Positions 1-12,151 are shown, counted from the stretch's first letter. The stretch is 64,000 nt of DNA from Hymenopus coronatus (GCA_030762935.1 CM060900.1:401377632-401441631), one strand, 5' to 3'. Translations and numbers: made by a program. The notes: generated by a model not told the origin, from the sequence alone.

Positions 1-387
1 AGATTTAAATCGTTTTTATCACTTCAGTATACGATATTTTGCACATTTTTCTGAGCATAAAGCACAAATATTGATATCACTAAGTTCATGGAGAGCCTTC
101 TTGGGGCACATCTGATGGTAGAAACAATGGTCTGCCAACGCATTTCATAGTTCGCCTGTGATCATCTGCTGTCTCGCAACGTGTGGGTTGCATAGAATAT
201 CATAGGTAATGCTCTTTTACTTATCTTGTAAGTCATGTAAAAGTATATTGCAGGCTTAATTAGATTCCAGTAGCAGTTTCGTTCGCAGATCCTCGATTAG
301 GAAGACCTCTCTGGTGAGTTCGTTTACGAGCCTCGATCTCGTGCTCTGTGATGTTCTTAAAACTTGCTTGAGGTATCTGCCTTATAT
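1..387. other. No recognisable feature
   Basis: AT-rich sequence upstream of the first family A repeat copy. I see no coding signal, RNA gene or repeat boundary in it. Confidence 0.5.
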
Positions 388-549
388 TACTTTCTCTACA
401 ACGTATGTAAAATATAAATAGTAGATGAGAAGGCATTGTATTCCACTCAAAAAGTGGATACCAAAATTCACCGTAAAAACATGTTTTGAGGACTACTGAA
501 TCCGAAAAAGCACTTTAAGAAAAAGCTCCGCCCGCGAGCGCACGCGTGT

Positions 550-582
<33 letters not shown>

Positions 583-1310
583 GACAGCAGTGTGTGTGAT
601 TATAACGAAAAGTCGGTTAAATAACCAACAGGATATTAAGTTCAGGTCTTCCAAGGATGGGACATGAAGATTTTCAAGAAAATTCCGCCACCCCAAATAC
701 CCTTACAATTTTAAAAAAATTTGATCTCTTTGAAAAATAGCTATTAAGATTGTTATTAAAACACTGTAGATTAAATGTATTAACAAAACAAATATATATA
801 TATATATAGATATCTTAAATTTTCTGGGAGTAGCCTCTGAAGAACTCTTCATCCTGGATGACTTTTGCATAAACGGTAAACCGTAAGAGATTGACAAAAA
901 CTTAGTATTCAATAAATGTAGATCTCATTAAAACACTCAATTATGTTATGTACTTTTTTGTGGAGTTAATCGTTTCGGATATATTCATTGTTATGTGATT
1001 CAATTGTAAAATACCTAAACTTTTCTCAAATGTGTATTTGTCATTCCTGCTTCTTTATTTCTTTTTTTACTCCTGGCCATGCAAAGAGAACCGAATTTCC
1101 ATCATTTGGCTAGCACCTTTTAAAATATTTGACTCGTATTTAACCTAGTGTGTCCCCTTATTTCCTTTCTACTCATAAGGAACTACGTTGTAAGACGATT
1201 TCTCTTAGTTTTATCTTGATTATCATGAAGTATATAGAAGAATAAGCTTTTGTAAGAATAGCTCGTTACGGAATAGGTAAAAAGGTCATATGAATGGAAC
1301 CCTTCACATA
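388..1310 (+). repeat. Dispersed repeat family A, copy 1
   Basis: This is the first of about ten related segments in the window. The order of landmarks is shared with the other copies: a block near ACTTTCTCTAC, a block near CATGTTTTGAGGA, a block ending AACGAAAAGTCGGTTAAA, a block near AAACGGTAAACCGTAAGAGA, a block near TTACTCCTGGCCATGCAAAG, and an end near TCATATGAATGGAAC. No open frame is conserved between copies, so it looks non-autonomous. I do not recognise the superfamily. This copy carries a TG microsatellite near position 560. The boundaries are estimates from comparison with the other copies and may be off by tens of bases. Confidence 0.75.
546..582. repeat. (TG)n microsatellite
   Basis: A nearly pure TG run inside family A copy 1. 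The copy at 26.7-27.6 kb has a CA run (TG on its own strand) at the matching internal position. Confidence 0.95.
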
Positions 1311-2420
1311 TTTTCTATTTCTTCTAGTTTTTCATATGTGAGATATTCCCACACCAGTTTGATTTCATACACAAGTGCAGGTAATATGCTTAACCTTTGC
1401 ATCTCCATAGCTGTGTCCATTGACAGCAACCGAAAGCTCCCGATTGTATCCATCGCCCTTTTTGCGCCACCGTTCTTATTTTACTGTGGAGATTGAAGCT
1501 CTTCCCTATTTTCTGTATTTTAATACTGAAGTATTTCAAATTGTTTTTCCCCTTAAGCAATATCTCGTTGTATTTTACTCTTTCAGCTTCAATGAGCCTG
1601 CCTTATTTCCTAAATCTTGATTAATAAGGAGTAGATAGAAGAATAAGCTAGGTAAGAATAATTTGAAGAAAAGTGTGACTAGTCAAGATCATGTGGATTT
1701 AATTCATCAGTTGTTTTATAAAAGGAACTGTAAAACCCTAAGGTTCCAAACTATGGCACTAAATTACTAGGTATCTAATTAGCAATTAAATATACAGGTT
1801 TATAGAAGTCAATGGTGCAAAATGTCTAGTGCCCTCTTTTCCTTCTTCTCAAAACACTTATGGAGTATAGGTTTTTCTAATTGTCACCTCCAATTCTAGA
1901 ACGAAATGATGAAATTTTGCAGAACAGAGAGAAAAGTAAAGAATATTACCCCTCGTAGTATACCCTCTGTCATGGTTTACAGTATCTCTCGTCGAATGAC
2001 CAGCCTGCCACCCCTGGCTACAACCTCCCCTATATTTCACAATCCAGCATTACTCACCCATCAACACAGAACCCCACCGGCTGCAACTCGTAAATTCGGA
2101 GAAAAGGTGGATTTCGAAAAATTATTATGGGCCGCTTTACTATGTGCTGCTGTTAGGGTAGGGAGGAAAGAGGGGTGTAGTTGTTGCAGCGTGCGCCTGA
2201 TAAAAACTTAGAGAAAAATAAAGTTTGTTGAAGCTGTGTCCATACCCATGCAAGTCCATAACTTAAGAAAACGGACTTTTGTGATTTCGGTGTAATTTCA
2301 CTGATTATATTGAAGTCTGCTCTGGTTTCCACACCGAACCAGATTCCTTATAACGTTACATGATATTTAATAAAAAATCAGACGAGTTCAAAAGTAAAAC
2401 ATTTAAAGAACTACAGCAAA
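1311..2420. other. Intergenic, no gene recognised
   Basis: Apart from the family A fragment near 1625-1700, I see nothing identifiable. A 101-codon plus-strand frame at 1906-2211 lies in a locally GC-richer patch. It has no recognisable domain and is best treated as chance. Confidence 0.5.
1625..1700 (+). repeat. Family A terminal fragment
   Basis: This short stretch repeats the end landmark of family A: GTAGATAGAAGAATAAGCT, then GTAAGAATAATTTG, then a GTCAAGATCATGTGGA-like end. It lies about 350 bp beyond the end of copy 1, so it is either a partial second insertion or a local duplication. Confidence 0.5.
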
Positions 2421-2424
2421 ACCT

Positions 2425-2645
2425 TTCAGTCGAAGCGGCTCAGTGGATTAGGCCTTCTGATCCCAAAGTCATGGCTTCTAACCCCGTCCCGATCGATGAA
2501 TTTTAAGCTGATTAAAAGTGGCAGATGCACGTCAGCAGATAACTGGCATGTAAAAGAACTGCAGGTCCCCTGCTAAGGGTTAACTAACAAATATGTATGA
2601 ATTTACTTTTGCAGCAGATTTGACGAAATAAATTCATAAATAAAG
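2425..2645 (+). mobile_element. tRNA-derived SINE, family 2, diverged copy
   Basis: A tRNA-like head with an A-box-like CGGCTCAGTGGA at about 2436 and a decayed B-box region near 2470 is followed by a body containing AACTGGCATGTAAAAGAACT. The same head and body order occurs at 12.15-12.37 kb, so the two are copies of one family. The 3' part ends in an AATAAATTCATAAATAAAG-like stretch. The B box is damaged (CTTCTAACCCC), so this is an old copy, probably unable to drive its own transcription. Confidence 0.65.
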
Positions 2646-4714
2646 CTATCCCTATCCAGTATGAAGAACAATAGGTACTGCAATGGTATAAGATTCTACT
2701 CGTCGCTTTGAAAGATACCTAAAATATGCAGAAGACATAAATTTAGAAAAACAGGCAATTTATTAGCATGCATTCCATTCCTGACTCTGAATTTCTACAT
2801 CCCAAAGAATAAATTGACTACCAGAATTATTCCGTTTGGAGTAGCATATGTATATGCTTCCTAAGCATTAAAATGTGTTAAAAACCCGGCTTTTAAACGT
2901 AAATTCCGCGAATTAAACAAAGCTATACAGATACTAAGGGACACAATACAAATATTGCATTTCCATTTATACCAGAAGGAAAATAGAAATATCTAAGTTA
3001 ATTATTTTCAAACAATCTCTGTAGAACATAAACATGTTAAAGGAAATAACTAGGATATAATTATTTTCAAAAAAAAAGTTAAAGAAGACTTTATTTTCAA
3101 AATCAGTTGTAAACAATATTAAAACATTTTCATTGTCTTTGTACTTCGGGTCCATGTGGTCAACTTCACTAGAGGACAGAAGATTTGTTAATAAATCTTT
3201 GTCTCTACAAAATCCTGCATATTTATTTTTTTGGAAATCAATTCTTGATTAAGTGGTAATAATGTTGTTAACCTTTTTGGTTTCTTAATCAAATGTTGGT
3301 AGTTTTAGAACTTATTCAAATTCAGGAATCATAGATCTACTACAAACTCAAGCAGTAAGATTCATAAGTATCGAGTGTCATTTAAATATAATTTCCTGTA
3401 GAAAGTCTTTGTCAACAAGTTTCTTCATATGTGTCAAAGTTGCAGAATTTGGAGGTTTTTACTTACTCTGTCTCTCTTCCTAACGAATTTATGTGGTCCA
3501 ATGAAGTCATTGGTAGAAAAAGGATGTTTCAGTATCACTATTGTCGCTGAATAGTTAGAGCAGGTATGACAGATTCTTTATATAAATCCATATACCAAAA
3601 CATCCAAGAGTTGTCTATTTTCGCGGTTAAACTGATAAGAAAGCAAATTTACATATATATTTTGAATTATCCTATATTATTTCCCGATTGAAAACGTATA
3701 GCTTGGTATTTCAATATTAGGTTGGAACTATTATATACTGTTATTCTTACCACGAGGAAAGTTTTATGTAATGAAATCTGTTCCAACAGTTACAAAAGCT
3801 TTTTGGATGGCTAAATAGGTATTTCCTAAGTGTAAAGCTGCGATACATATAAAACGTCTAATTATATAACGTCTGGTGAAAAAAAAAATAAAAGTCGTCG
3901 ACATTGTTAAACTTTAGGGTTTGTGTTCTGAAGTTATAAATTTGATTTTATTTGGTTCAATCATAAAACTGTGGACAGATATAGTAACTCATGCATTTGC
4001 CTTTACATTAATATTTTAAAAGTTCATTTCCTACACATTTCTGTCTGGAAAAAATGTCATATACCTCTATAAGCACAATTCACATCTGATGGATACCTTC
4101 TGAATATTTAATACTCAAATTTGGTAAACAAAATATATTCCAGGATCATAGAAAAGTGATTCTTCATTATCCTTCATCCACATATGCACTCCAATTTATC
4201 GCACTCTGAGGCCACAATTATAGGAAAACTAACAAACAAAATAAACACGTGTCAGGTCTTCGCTTGGCGCTATTAAACATTTGTGTTATTAGTTATTGTT
4301 AATAAAGTAAAACAAAGCTTCAGCAGGTAACACCCCTGAGTGAGATAGCCTCGTTTGCACAGGGGAAATTCTTCACATATAAGCTGAAGAACAAAACATA
4401 AATGTTTATACAAAAACTAGAAATTATTAGAATTTATGATAATGGGGTTAATGTCAATTATAAAATTCTACTTTTTTGAACAAGTTTTGTAACTAACACT
4501 CAAGTTTAAATAAAAAGAAAAATAAGGTTTTTAAAGTAACATATTACTAAATAATGGTGATACATTTCACTTAACCATATACAAATAATCTTTTTTGTAC
4601 GGAATTTTTGTTGATATTTTAATTATTTTTCATTATTTTAATTACGAACTGCTGCTAATTTGGACACTTATCATAACCTTTAACCATCGTTATTACGGTA
4701 GAAGGGTGCAGTTA
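2646..4714. other. AT-rich intergenic stretch
   Basis: Uniformly AT-rich with frequent stops in all frames. No gene, RNA or boundary was recognised. Confidence 0.5.
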
Positions 4715-5384
4715 TTAAGCGACACTGTGAGTGAAATATTGACAACTAGTCCAAAAAAATAGAAAATCCCTTTTTTATATAGCAAATAGGTATTGGAGTT
4801 TTTGGGTATCCATAGAGCATGAACATTATCTGTAAGCCCTGACTCTACAACTATGTAAACATCGCACAGACACCTGTTTCCTAGCATTTTGTAAAACAGA
4901 ATTTTTCTCAGAAAACATTTTCACACTTTAAAAATGGTCCACGCGTCTCACTTTTTGTTTAAATACGACTGAAATGTCCCAGAATGTGTAGAAGTAGCTA
5001 TTGTATTATTATAGGTGAGAAAATTATTCTAACACCAATAATAATTTTTGAAAACAAATTTAAAAATGAATAGCTTTAGAAATATATTTTTTTTTACAAA
5101 AGATCATAATTCATTAATAAAACTTATTGAAATATCACCATGTAAAGCTTAAAATTCACAAAAGCCAACCAATTTTCTCAAATTTTGAGGCGCGTGGAAC
5201 ATTTTGATTAAGCAATAAATTGACATGATAAATTATACGAAATAAGTTATTTCTTACAATATTTATCCAATTTGAATGAAATTTGGTATCCATTTTAGCA
5301 TAAAAACAATGAAATTACAGTAAAATTTGCAGAAAGGTCTATAAAAATGTAGAAGTTTGACATTTCACTCCCAGTGTCCCTTAA
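4715..5384 (+). mobile_element. TTAA-flanked MITE, family F, copy 1
   Basis: A non-autonomous DNA transposon of about 660 bp. The left end is TTAA at 4715-4718 followed by GCGACACTGTGAGTGAAA. The right end is the reverse complement, reading inward GGGACACTGGGAGTGAAA, with TTAA at 5381-5384. The interior aligns through its length, in inverse orientation, with the copy at 37.9-39.5 kb once two nested insertions are removed there. There is no coding capacity. TTAA duplication is typical of piggyBac-type mobilisation, although the end bases are GGG-type rather than the classic CCC. The family link is an inference. Confidence 0.8.
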
Positions 5385-5614
5385 GCACAATTTCAAACAC
5401 AGACACAATCATGGTTATTTTTATGACAGTGGGGATATACGATGAATTTATTGCAAAAATTTAAAATTTACGAATCATTGTGTGCTTCGCCGGAATAAAC
5501 GAGAGTCAGTTTGGAAATTCAATGCTGTATATTGATGCATTAAATTTCGCAATCTTGTGTGATTTAGCGGGAAAATCGCGAGAAATTGGGGAATTTAATA
5601 CAGTATAGGCATGT

Positions 5615-5900
5615 TTCCATGGTAGCTCAGTGGTTAGAGCAACTGGAAGGAGGCCAAGAGATTCGTGGTTCAAAACCCGGCTATGGCATTGAATTGTTCA
5701 GTTTGACTCTATCTTTCCAATGTCTGTTTTCTCTTTGGACAATTGAAAGTAGTGCTCTATGATTCCTGAGGTTTTCTCGTTTGGGATGATTCATTTACTT
5801 TATCGGAGCTGAGACCAGAACCAGTGTAATAAGAGATGAAGGAAGCTATTTGATCCAAGTTAAAGTTTGGTGAAATGTGGATGGAACATCGATGAGGTTT
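5615..5900 (+). mobile_element. tRNA-like SINE head (family 3)
   Basis: A tRNA-like segment carries a good A box (TAGCTCAGTGG, 5623-5633) and, about 34 bp later, a B box with one extra base (GGTTCAAAACCC, near 5668). This is the RNA polymerase III internal-promoter layout. No cloverleaf with matching acceptor stems is visible and non-tRNA sequence follows, so this reads as a SINE rather than a tRNA gene. The 3' end and target-site duplication were not found, and 5900 is an estimate. Confidence 0.5.
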
Positions 5901-6435
5901 GGTGCTCTATAAAAAATTGTGCATACGTATCCTAATTAAAAATTACTTTTAATAACTCTTGAAGTCTTGACCGCCTAAGTCATAAAGCATTTCCATGAGC
6001 ATGATACGTAAGTTAGAAAGTACAGCGTCCGAGGGTGTAAATTGATGATGTGGACATTTGTTGCTGTATAGAGACTTCTACACAGAGTTGAGCAGTGTAA
6101 AGGAAGAAATGTCATTTTCCAAGATGAACACGAGTCTTCCCTTTGCTGTGAAACAGATCAATTCTTAGCGGCGCATCGAGGCTGGCTCGGGGGTAGGTGG
6201 GGGTCAATAGACCTATTGGATCCCTCCCTCGCGCATTGAGAGGGATAAATCCACCCCATCCATCGAGTTGTACCGCTCCTAACTTCCGAACTGACTCATC
6301 CACCATAACGTCTTGACACACCTCCTGTTTCGACACACTTTCCGCATTTTAAGTTAAAGGTAACATCCTAAGACAGCTACTTGAAATTCCAAACAATAAT
6401 CTTCTTTCAAAGGAGATGTTACTAATCACAAATGA
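5901..6435. other. Intergenic, no gene recognised
   Basis: No identifiable feature. The part around 6150-6350 is GC-richer than its surroundings and has a 74-codon minus-strand frame with no recognisable domain. Confidence 0.45.
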
Positions 6436-6893
6436 TTAAGTTGCCCAAGGCGAAACTTCTAAGTCTTGCAGCTTTATCTAAATGTTGCAAGATCCTGCTC
6501 TACCACAATTATAAACTATTTTGAACTTCATTCTGCTATTTTAAATAAGAAGTTTTAGAGAAAACCAGTTTATTCAGTTTGTTATACTAATTTATGAGAT
6601 AGCGCATACGATCCAGAAACGATAAAACCCACTATTTAAACGAAGGATTCTAGTGAAGAATATGCTAAGTCAGTTTTCGTAATTTTTGTTAGCTTTTGAT
6701 GCCATATGTTAACTTATAGGCTAAAAATGCATTTCTAGATATTCAAAAGGACAGAAATACCTGCTAAGTTACTAGATACAGAAGAAAAAATAGAATAGGG
6801 AAAGAAAAGTCTAATTCAATTGTAAAGTGGGAAAGAGCATGCTAAGCCTGGTGAATCTTGGCATGTTGGAAGGCAGCAAGAGTGTCCCTTTAA
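6436..6893 (+). mobile_element. TTAA-flanked MITE, family G, copy 1
   Basis: A short non-coding element bounded by TTAA at 6436-6439 and 6890-6893. Its left end matches the left end of the 60.3-60.8 kb element through a block of the form GAAAYTTCTA..TCTTGCAG, followed by a shared TGCTCTACC. The right end GTGTCCCTTTAA is a mutated counterpart of GTGTACCCTTAA in the other copy. The family resembles family F in having TTAAGGG-type ends and an early GTGAAA motif, so the two may be relatives. This copy is the more decayed of the pair. Confidence 0.6.
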
Positions 6894-9598
6894 TCAACTA
6901 AAGAGCTAATGCTGAACTTTCTGGTGATTAGCAGAGATCTTCAGAAGTAACAGAAAACTATGCAATTTAATGTAATTAAGTTTTTCGCGAACCAAGCACT
7001 ATAAGAGGATAAACTGAACCTTTGAAGAAACAATATGTGTCCAAGATACCTTTTGCAACTCGCTTTCTACGAGGATTTGAATCATCACGAGAATTGAGTA
7101 TGCTACTTAAACACTTACAAGGGGGCATATTATTACATCTCATTTTATTACACAGATGCCCAGCTTTCAATGAATGAATTTTGCTTGTGTAGGCATGATA
7201 ACAATTTGTATGCCCGAATTTGGTGCTCAAAAGATTTTAATGATATCTCCTGTTGTATGCATACAAGAGAATGGTTTAAAAGTTTTATAACATAACATAT
7301 TCCAACGGCCGTTATCAATACCCAGGGAAATATGCAGATTTTCAGGTGTTAAAATACTTCTCTGTTAAGACACAACCTTTTTCTACACTCTACCCCTTCT
7401 GTAGAAAGAAAATGGAACAGATCATTTGAGCGGGAGTCAAAACTTAGCACGTTCTTTCCCTTTCTTTGCTCAAATAGGGTTTGTGTAAGTCAAATAGCGG
7501 TTAAAATGTTTAAGCTAAGCCAGTACTACTCCATTTTTTCGAAATTAATAGATGACCTTTCTGTAATGTTTTAAAATTGAAAAACGTTCTGCAGTAAAAT
7601 TTATAAATATAAACTTAGCATATTCATATATTAGTATACAAAATTCGCATTTAGAATTCTTTTCACTTTTCGGGCTGTTGCAGAAAAAGTTTTGATTCCT
7701 TAAATATGATTTTTGTAACAATGTATCTTCAGAGGCGGATCTACTTATATCGTATCTTACGTAGTTTAAAGCTCTAGCAAAAATGTCACACACAAGGGTG
7801 TTCGTCTAATAAACGGTTTTCAGCGATTTGTGTATTCGAAATAGTACATATGGAATTTGTCTTAAGTGTTCACTATAAATGATTTATCCCACGTTAATTT
7901 TATATCACGTTTGCTACCTATTCTTCACCTTTTGGTTTTCTTTTTCACTGCCATACTAATAAAAGTTTTCCATATTAATTTATTATCTTTATAGAAGAGT
8001 CTCAATTTTATTAATGTTTTTTTTTTAGACAAATCATTTATAATTTGTCTGGTTTACCCTATTCTTGTTGGCAGTCCGTAAATACGTGTGTTATTATTGT
8101 TTCAATAAATAAAATACGTTAAAGATGAATTAAAATGCCGATCTGAGGTTTTTATATAGACTAAACATGACCTATTGACGAAGTTTCTATTCTACTTGCG
8201 TTAACTGACGAAGATAAGGGTTATACTGATATATAATACCTCTAACTATGAACATATAATACGACTTTCCTAGAAACCCCAAGTAAGATTGTTTATTATT
8301 ATCTTAGACAACCAAATTTAAACTTTTACTCATAAGTATATTGTGGTTCACCGCAAAGAACATTTTTGTAAGTTCGAAATTTGGGCATAAAATTAAATAA
8401 CAAATAAAATTATCAATTACAGATTAACGTGGCGCTACAAAAGTTTTTATTCTGTTCCTCCCGCCAAATTTGAGCCCGATAGTTTAGCAGTTGCAAATTA
8501 TAGGGTTTTCACAGATACATTCGCCCAAGCGCAGACGGAAGTATAGAACGTGGCTCTGTAAAATAACAAAGCTACAGATTAATATTTTTCTCTTTGATGT
8601 TCCTAACGGGCGTTAGCAGTAATAAAATATGTCTATTTTAAATTATTAATATCTTAACTTCATTTTGAGATAGCCATTACACATTGAAGGAATTATCATT
8701 TAAGAATAGGCATAAGGGAGTAACCTGAAATCTTTTCTCACGTCACATTACCTCCACATCTCGTTGCTAATTTACCGGTTACTTGGTATCAAATTCAATA
8801 TTTTCTGCATCAGTTACATTTGCAGTGGTATTATCTCATCGAAAGATGCATTACTGAACAATATTTCGCCCAATGGCGACTCGACGATTTGCAGAAAAAT
8901 GAACTTCGCTGTTTCCAACATATATATACACACATATACAGAGTGAACTTGTAAGGTAATCCCTCTTCCCCTCGTAAAACCCGCATGTTTGGCAATCACA
9001 CAAATGTCTTCAACGGTTACTTTGTATTTTCATATCTATCTACAAACTATGCAAACAAAATCTAATTTTTTCATGAATTTTTAATTAATGATCAGAAACG
9101 ATTGCAGTATATTTTTGTAGGGTGCAAATCAAAAACTAACCAGGGGAAGGGGACGCTTCAGTCGGAAAAAGCAAGTTGAAAATCCAATTAACAATGTAGG
9201 TTGACACGTGCTTGCATTGTAAATATAAATTAAATAGTGAACTGGTTGCGCGGTGCACTTCCGCTCTATCGACAGAAAACCAATTGCTCTCATTTCAAAA
9301 TACAGCTTAGGCAGCATAAGGATCAGAAAACCTAAATAGTACAAATAATACCTCCACAAATAGAACTTGATCACGACATTAAATTAAAAAATAGTGAAAT
9401 CCAGAATTTGATTTGTATCGGAAATGAAAGCTAGAACGTGAACCATAAATCACTATTACATATAATTCAGAGGGCAGGAATACATCTCAGTGTATAGAGA
9501 TGTAGTTAAGAGGGAACAACAATGGAGAAAATGTAGTGCCAGATCTTAATTACGAAAGAAAACAATTCTTCAACATAGTCAAGTTGCTAGTATGAAAA
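6894..9598. other. AT-rich intergenic stretch
   Basis: No gene, RNA or transposon boundary was recognised. Reading frames are short (at most about 82 codons) and show no recognisable domain. Confidence 0.5.
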
Positions 9599-9928
9599 TT
9601 TCCAAGATGCACGTCACCCTCCGTGGTGTAACGGCTACCATGCTAACTTCATATACCCAAGGTCGTGGGTTCAAACCCGGTGGAGGAAAATGGATTTTTC
9701 GGGCATAAAAATCCTTAGCATGGCTTCCTTAGGAAGGGAAGGGAAGTAAACCCGTGGTCCCGCGTCGTAGATTTACGGCAGGTAAAAGAACCTCCCAGCC
9801 TGATATAGAGGCCTCTGAGCAAAATTAAGCGGTATTTCGCGCCCAGTATAGAATTGGACACAAAGAACCACAGCGGTTAAAGAGCGTCCATAAATAAAAC
9901 TTCATTTGATTTCATTTCCAGGATGCAC
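9599..9928 (+). mobile_element. tRNA-derived SINE, family 1, with target-site duplication
   Basis: A complete SINE of about 302 bp at 9613-9914. The tRNA-like head starts CCTCCGTGGTGTAACGG, and its B box GGGTTCAAACCC lies at 9667-9678. The body includes GGATTTTTCGGGCATAAAAA and GTAGATTTACGGCAGGTAAA, and the tail reads AGCGTCCATAAATAAAA with a short TTTGATTTCA-like end. It is flanked by a 14-bp duplication, TTTCCAAGATGCAC at 9599-9612 and TTTCCAGGATGCAC at 9915-9928, one base apart. That is the mark of LINE-driven retroposition. Related copies lie at 34.3, 39.1 and 62.6 kb. Among them this copy has the best-preserved B box and the only flanking duplication I found. Confidence 0.88.
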
Positions 9929-10849
9929 AGTGTTGAAAGTGATAACTTACCTAAAAAACATTGGATCCAAATGTGTGGGCCTTGGGAAAATATAATAATT
10001 TTTCTTTAGTTGAATCGTGTCAAATGATTACTCCTCTATTCACGGTTCTCTGTGTTCTGCGGCGAAACTGTTTATTAGCCCTTAAAGGGGAAACAGATTA
10101 CCGTCGCGATTGTTGGTGTTCTTCTGTTTGCATATAACGTATAAGAGTGCCTATTTCTAAGCAGTTTCGCTCTATGTAGCTAACTTTAAGTTGTGTTTTA
10201 TTACTGCTCACAGTTATGAAGTGTATGCAATAAGAGGAGAACATGGTCATGATCGAGGCTCGATGTAATAGAACTAGAGGCTGGTTTATTCCTAATATAA
10301 GAGCTGTGGTCGACAGGTAACTTTAAAGCATACATTTTGAATATAGTTTATTTTTCTAGGATTATTTAAAGCAATTGAGATTACATTACAAATATAATGA
10401 GTTTTGTAGTTTTAGCTGACTTCTTGTATGAAGGCATGATTTGATGTAATATGGTAACAAAGCATTTAGTCATTTTCAATCTCTAACAATCACACTAAAT
10501 GTGCACGTTAATATAGGTATATCACTGAAATACGCAGTTTTAAACTGGAAAAGTGTGCTTGTGTTTGGTTACATTGAGCAACTGTTGAAGTTGATGCCTG
10601 CACAAGTTGTGCAAACCAACGCATATTGTACCTATTTGGGCATAGTACTTCACTCGTAGGCAAACGAACATATATTAAATCTATTTGAGTATACTGATTC
10701 ACTCTCACTGGATCAGGCGAGCCCGTTTTGTCAAGCTATGGGTAGCCTGGTTTAATTGCCTAATTTTAATTTTATTGTGCTACACAGCGTAGTAATCTTG
10801 GTTGTTTCTTTTGTCCATGAATGTGAGTGTGTGTTGATATCAGATGAGC
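9929..10849. other. Intergenic, no gene recognised
   Basis: AT-rich sequence with no identifiable feature. Confidence 0.5.
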
Positions 10850-11110
10850 ATTGAATTATCTGGGAATAGCCTGAGAACTCTTAATTTAACGAGAAGGAAT
10901 TTCATATAATCTTGCATATCTGGTAAACGTTAAGCAATAGACAAAAAACGTATTCGCAAAACATGCAGATCTCCATAAAATAAGCAATGTATTTCTGTGT
11001 GGTATAAAGCTTTACGACAAGTCGTTTTAATGATTCCAATTACACAATACTTTGACATTCCTAGTCCTACCGGGTTCACTTGTTTTATGTGATTGCATGG
11101 AAAGAGTATG
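10850..11110 (+). repeat. Family A, diverged internal fragment
   Basis: This fragment carries the internal landmarks of family A in order: a TTATCTGGGAATAGCCTG block, a CTGGTAAACGTTAAGCAATAG block and an AAACATGCAGATCTCCAT block. It is much more diverged than the copies at 31, 27 or 50 kb and lacks both ends. Confidence 0.5.
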
Positions 11111-11379
11111 AATTTTAAGACCAGATATAACGTCCACTTATTACATTTCTGATTTCAGTATTTCCTTTGTATCTATAATTAAAGGTGTAATATATTTGTT
11201 TCTGCAAGTTTGTCTAGATTAAAATGAAATAGGTAAATAAATGAGTTTCGAAAGAATACCTAGTTTATAAATCCACAAATAAACGATCGAGAAATCCCTA
11301 TGAAGTTAACACATTAGATTTTTATTGCTATTACATTCTTCAGTTCTAGTGAAAAGAATGTTTTATTTTTATAATGTTA

Positions 11380-12047
11380 CAGTAGAACACCGCTTCACTG
11401 AACTAAAAGCGGCAGAGCCATTTCGGATAACGTACTTTTTCGGATAATCGATGGTAACGATTTTAAGCAACAAAAGGAGGAAAATAATTGGAAGTATCGG
11501 ACCACATAGTATTCCTTCGGCGCGCTGTTGGTAAACCAGAGAAATAGGACTTCGTTCACTTTCTCGTATTCGGAGTTCTTCATGGTTTTGCGTTTTGCCA
11601 TCTTTAAGAAATGCTGTTGTGCTGAAGTTAGAGTTTCCCTGATACTGTAGGGGCCATAATCTGCTGCGACATTTCGTAACCGCCTTCTGTTTTCCACCCG
11701 TCTAGTGGCTACCTGCTTCTCTTATATGCAACCATCTTTCTTTTCCCTGACACCCTAAATACAAATAAACCACACTGAGCAACACCAATAGTAAAACAAT
11801 AGTTGGCCTCCGCGTGTGCAATCAGTTAACGATTGTTATACCGATACAATAGTTCTTGGATTGTGAGGACTAAAGTTTAGATTAAAAGAACATTGTCAAA
11901 ATGAAGCACCTTTACGAGATCGAATTTGAGCTTCTCTTATCTTTTCGTTCTTTTTTTATTTTTGCTTGTACTTCTTTCTTTTTCTCCTCCGCCGTTTAGG
12001 TTAAGGCGGGTTTTGTTGAGCGCAGTTCGATTAAGCAGTGTTTTGAA
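11380..12047 (-). mobile_element. Tigger/pogo-like DNA transposon relic
   Basis: A short pogo-superfamily element. The left end CAGTAGAACACCGCTTCACT and the inverted right end (inward CAAAACACTGCTTAATCGAAC) share an AACACYGCTT core, as expected for terminal inverted repeats. Between them, on the minus strand, is part of a Tigger transposase DNA-binding region (see the 11395-11697 entry). The DDE catalytic domain is absent, and the element is far shorter than a full Tigger (usually over 2 kb), so it is internally deleted and non-autonomous. The exact ends are uncertain by a few bases and the expected TA duplication was not confirmed. Confidence 0.72.
11395..11697 (-). pseudogene. Tigger transposase N-terminal fragment
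   Basis: A frame of about 100 codons contains VAADYG, then about 20 residues further on KRKTMKNSEYEKVNEVLFLW. This matches the pattern of Tigger/pogo and CENP-B-like proteins, where an EYGV helix-turn-helix segment is followed by RKTMK..E...LDEALYLWF at the start of the second DNA-binding domain. Similarity stops soon after WFTNSAPK, where the frame enters unrelated sequence near the element end. There is no DDE domain and no sensible start. The assignment rests on motif recognition and was not aligned. Confidence 0.7.
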
Positions 12048-12151
12048 TATTTTGTTTTGTTAGAATAAACAATTTATAATTTTAAATAATGTTTATATTG
12101 AACTAGACGTGTTGTAACAATGAGGAAATTATTCGTACAAAGTTACTTGTA

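Noticed and set aside
1906..2211. 101-codon plus-strand frame
   Set aside because: It has no recognisable domain, no splice or promoter context, and is close to the length expected by chance in a locally GC-richer patch.
5620..5690. Functional tRNA gene
   Set aside because: A and B boxes are present, but I see no paired acceptor stem or terminator T-run, and non-tRNA sequence follows as in a SINE.
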